Below the pieces are notes generated by a model. The model did not search any database. It saw nothing but the letters and a program-made list of their open reading frames with translations, and was not told where the DNA came from. A stretch of DNA of 64,000 nucleotides, taken from Variovorax guangxiensis (GTDB taxonomy: Bacteria; Pseudomonadota; Gammaproteobacteria; Burkholderiales; Burkholderiaceae_C). The stretch is from assembly GCF_003952165.1 (NCBI RefSeq), contig NZ_RXFT01000017.1, positions 1-64,000 of the forward strand, in the 5' to 3' direction. How positions within the stretch are numbered: position 1 is the first letter of the stretch; the number at the start of each line of letters is the position of its first letter. The translations under genes and the position numbers were made by a program. Below, in pieces: positions 63,342 through 64,000 of this stretch.

Positions 63342-64000
63342 GCGGGCAACAACGCAGCGAGCGTCTGCAAGGTATCGGCCTCCTCGACCGGCTTGTCCTC
63401 GCGCCATCGCAGCATGCGCGGAAAGCGCACCGCGATGCCGCTCTTGTGCCGCGTGCTGCGCGCGATGCCCTCGAAGCCGAGCTCGAACACCAGCGTGGGC
63501 TTCACGCTCTTCACCGGTCCGAAGCTCTCCACGGTGGTCTTGCGGATGATCGCGTCCACGCGCGCCATCTCGGCATCGGTGAGGCCCGAGTAGGCCTTGG
63601 CGAAGGGCATGAGCCTGCGGTCCTCCTGTCCGGGCGGGCCGTCCCACACGGCGAAGGTGTAGTCGCTGAAGAGGCTGGCGCGCCGGCCGTGGCCGCGCTG
63701 CGCGTAGATCAGCACCGCATCGACGCTCAGCGGATCGATCTTCCACTTCCACCACACGCCCACGTCCTTGGTGCGGCCAACGCCGTACTGCGCGTCGCGG
63801 CGCTTGAGCATCATCCCTTCCACGCCCATGGCGCGCGCCGCTTCGCGCTGGCGCGCGAGATCGGGCCAGTCGGCCCCGGCGAGCACCGGGCTCGGCAGCA
63901 GCGAGGGATGGTCCATGCGCGCCACCAGCTCGTCGAGCAGCACTCGGCGCTGCGACTGCGGCAGCGCGCGCAGGTCGCGCCCCTCCCATTCGAGGATGTC
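63338..64000 (-). CDS. ATP-dependent DNA ligase, C-terminal part (runs off window)
   Basis: 221 codons are open to the window edge; the N-terminus and catalytic lysine lie outside. Visible are motif IV-like GVEGMMLKRRDAQYG, motif V in VWWKWKID (WxKxK) and an OB-fold domain (VDAVLIYAQRGHGRRASLFS; YTFAVWDG; SVKPTLVFELGFEGIARSTR; GIAVRFPRMLRWREDK). This is the ligase of the ligase-associated repair cluster, coupled to the helicase gene. Confidence 0.92.
   Translation of the reverse strand, partial: DILEWEGRDLRALPQSQRRVLLDELVARMDHPSLLPSPVLAGADWPDLARQREAARAMGVEGMMLKRRDAQYGVGRTKDVGVWWKWKIDPLSVDAVLIYAQRGHGRRASLFSDYTFAVWDGPPGQEDRRLMPFAKAYSGLTDAEMARVDAIIRKTTVESFGPVKSVKPTLVFELGFEGIARSTRHKSGIAVRFPRMLRWREDKPVEEADTLQTLAALLPA

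Overview
The window is a GC-rich chromosomal segment with overlapping ATGA/GTGA gene junctions. Its gene content (complete rutABCDEF-rutR pyrimidine cluster, ligase-associated DNA repair genes, RND efflux operon) fits a Burkholderiales bacterium of the Comamonadaceae, most like Variovorax. That assignment rests on recognition of the proteins, not on a database search.

Layout. (1) 1-3.1 kb: end of a type VI secretion locus, with VgrG, a partial peptidoglycan-type effector and a possible 24-codon leader ORF. (2) 3.3-10.2 kb: a minus-strand catabolic and uptake operon (GAF protein, VOC protein, alpha/beta hydrolase, nitrate/sulfonate-type ABC transporter, FAD monooxygenase) divergent from a LysR regulator. 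(3) 10.54-28.95 kb: an integrated genomic island in the 3' end of tRNA-Arg(CCG). It carries a tyrosine integrase, AlpA, an HUH-type replication-like protein, an IS5-family insertion sequence, a type III restriction-modification pair with a LexA-type box upstream, a NYN-domain nuclease-like protein, an XRE regulator, and a 1550-residue secreted RHS protein with a URI/GIY-YIG-like C-terminal toxin and a candidate immunity gene. Both att copies are visible, and the tRNA's likely ancestral terminator is stranded at the far left end. (4) 29.0-36.0 kb: TetR-regulated RND efflux operon. (5) 36.1-38.9 kb: a c5-type cytochrome and three minus-strand housekeeping genes. (6) 39.0-56.3 kb: the rut operon, rutR, and a second 12-gene operon. 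Both operons have a RutR-type operator and a -24/-12 (sigma-54) promoter, so they look like one nitrogen-scavenging regulon. The second operon holds two 2-oxoglutarate oxygenases, a VOC protein, an isochorismatase-fold hydrolase and two complete ABC transporters (BMP/nucleoside type and spermidine/putrescine type). (7) 56.3-64 kb: a Rossmann protein, LemA plus two TPM-domain proteins, TrxC, and a DNA repair set of PdeM-like phosphoesterase, DEXH helicase and ATP-dependent ligase.

How the parts work together. Under nitrogen limitation with pyrimidine present, RutR release and sigma-54 activation would express the Rut ring-opening pathway together with the second operon. I infer that the second operon imports and trims modified pyrimidines or related N-heterocycles; its substrate is unknown and it is the best candidate for an undescribed pathway here. 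The island is a defence and competition cargo set. Two families of dispersed palindromic repeats sit between genes and in two places reach into coding sequence.
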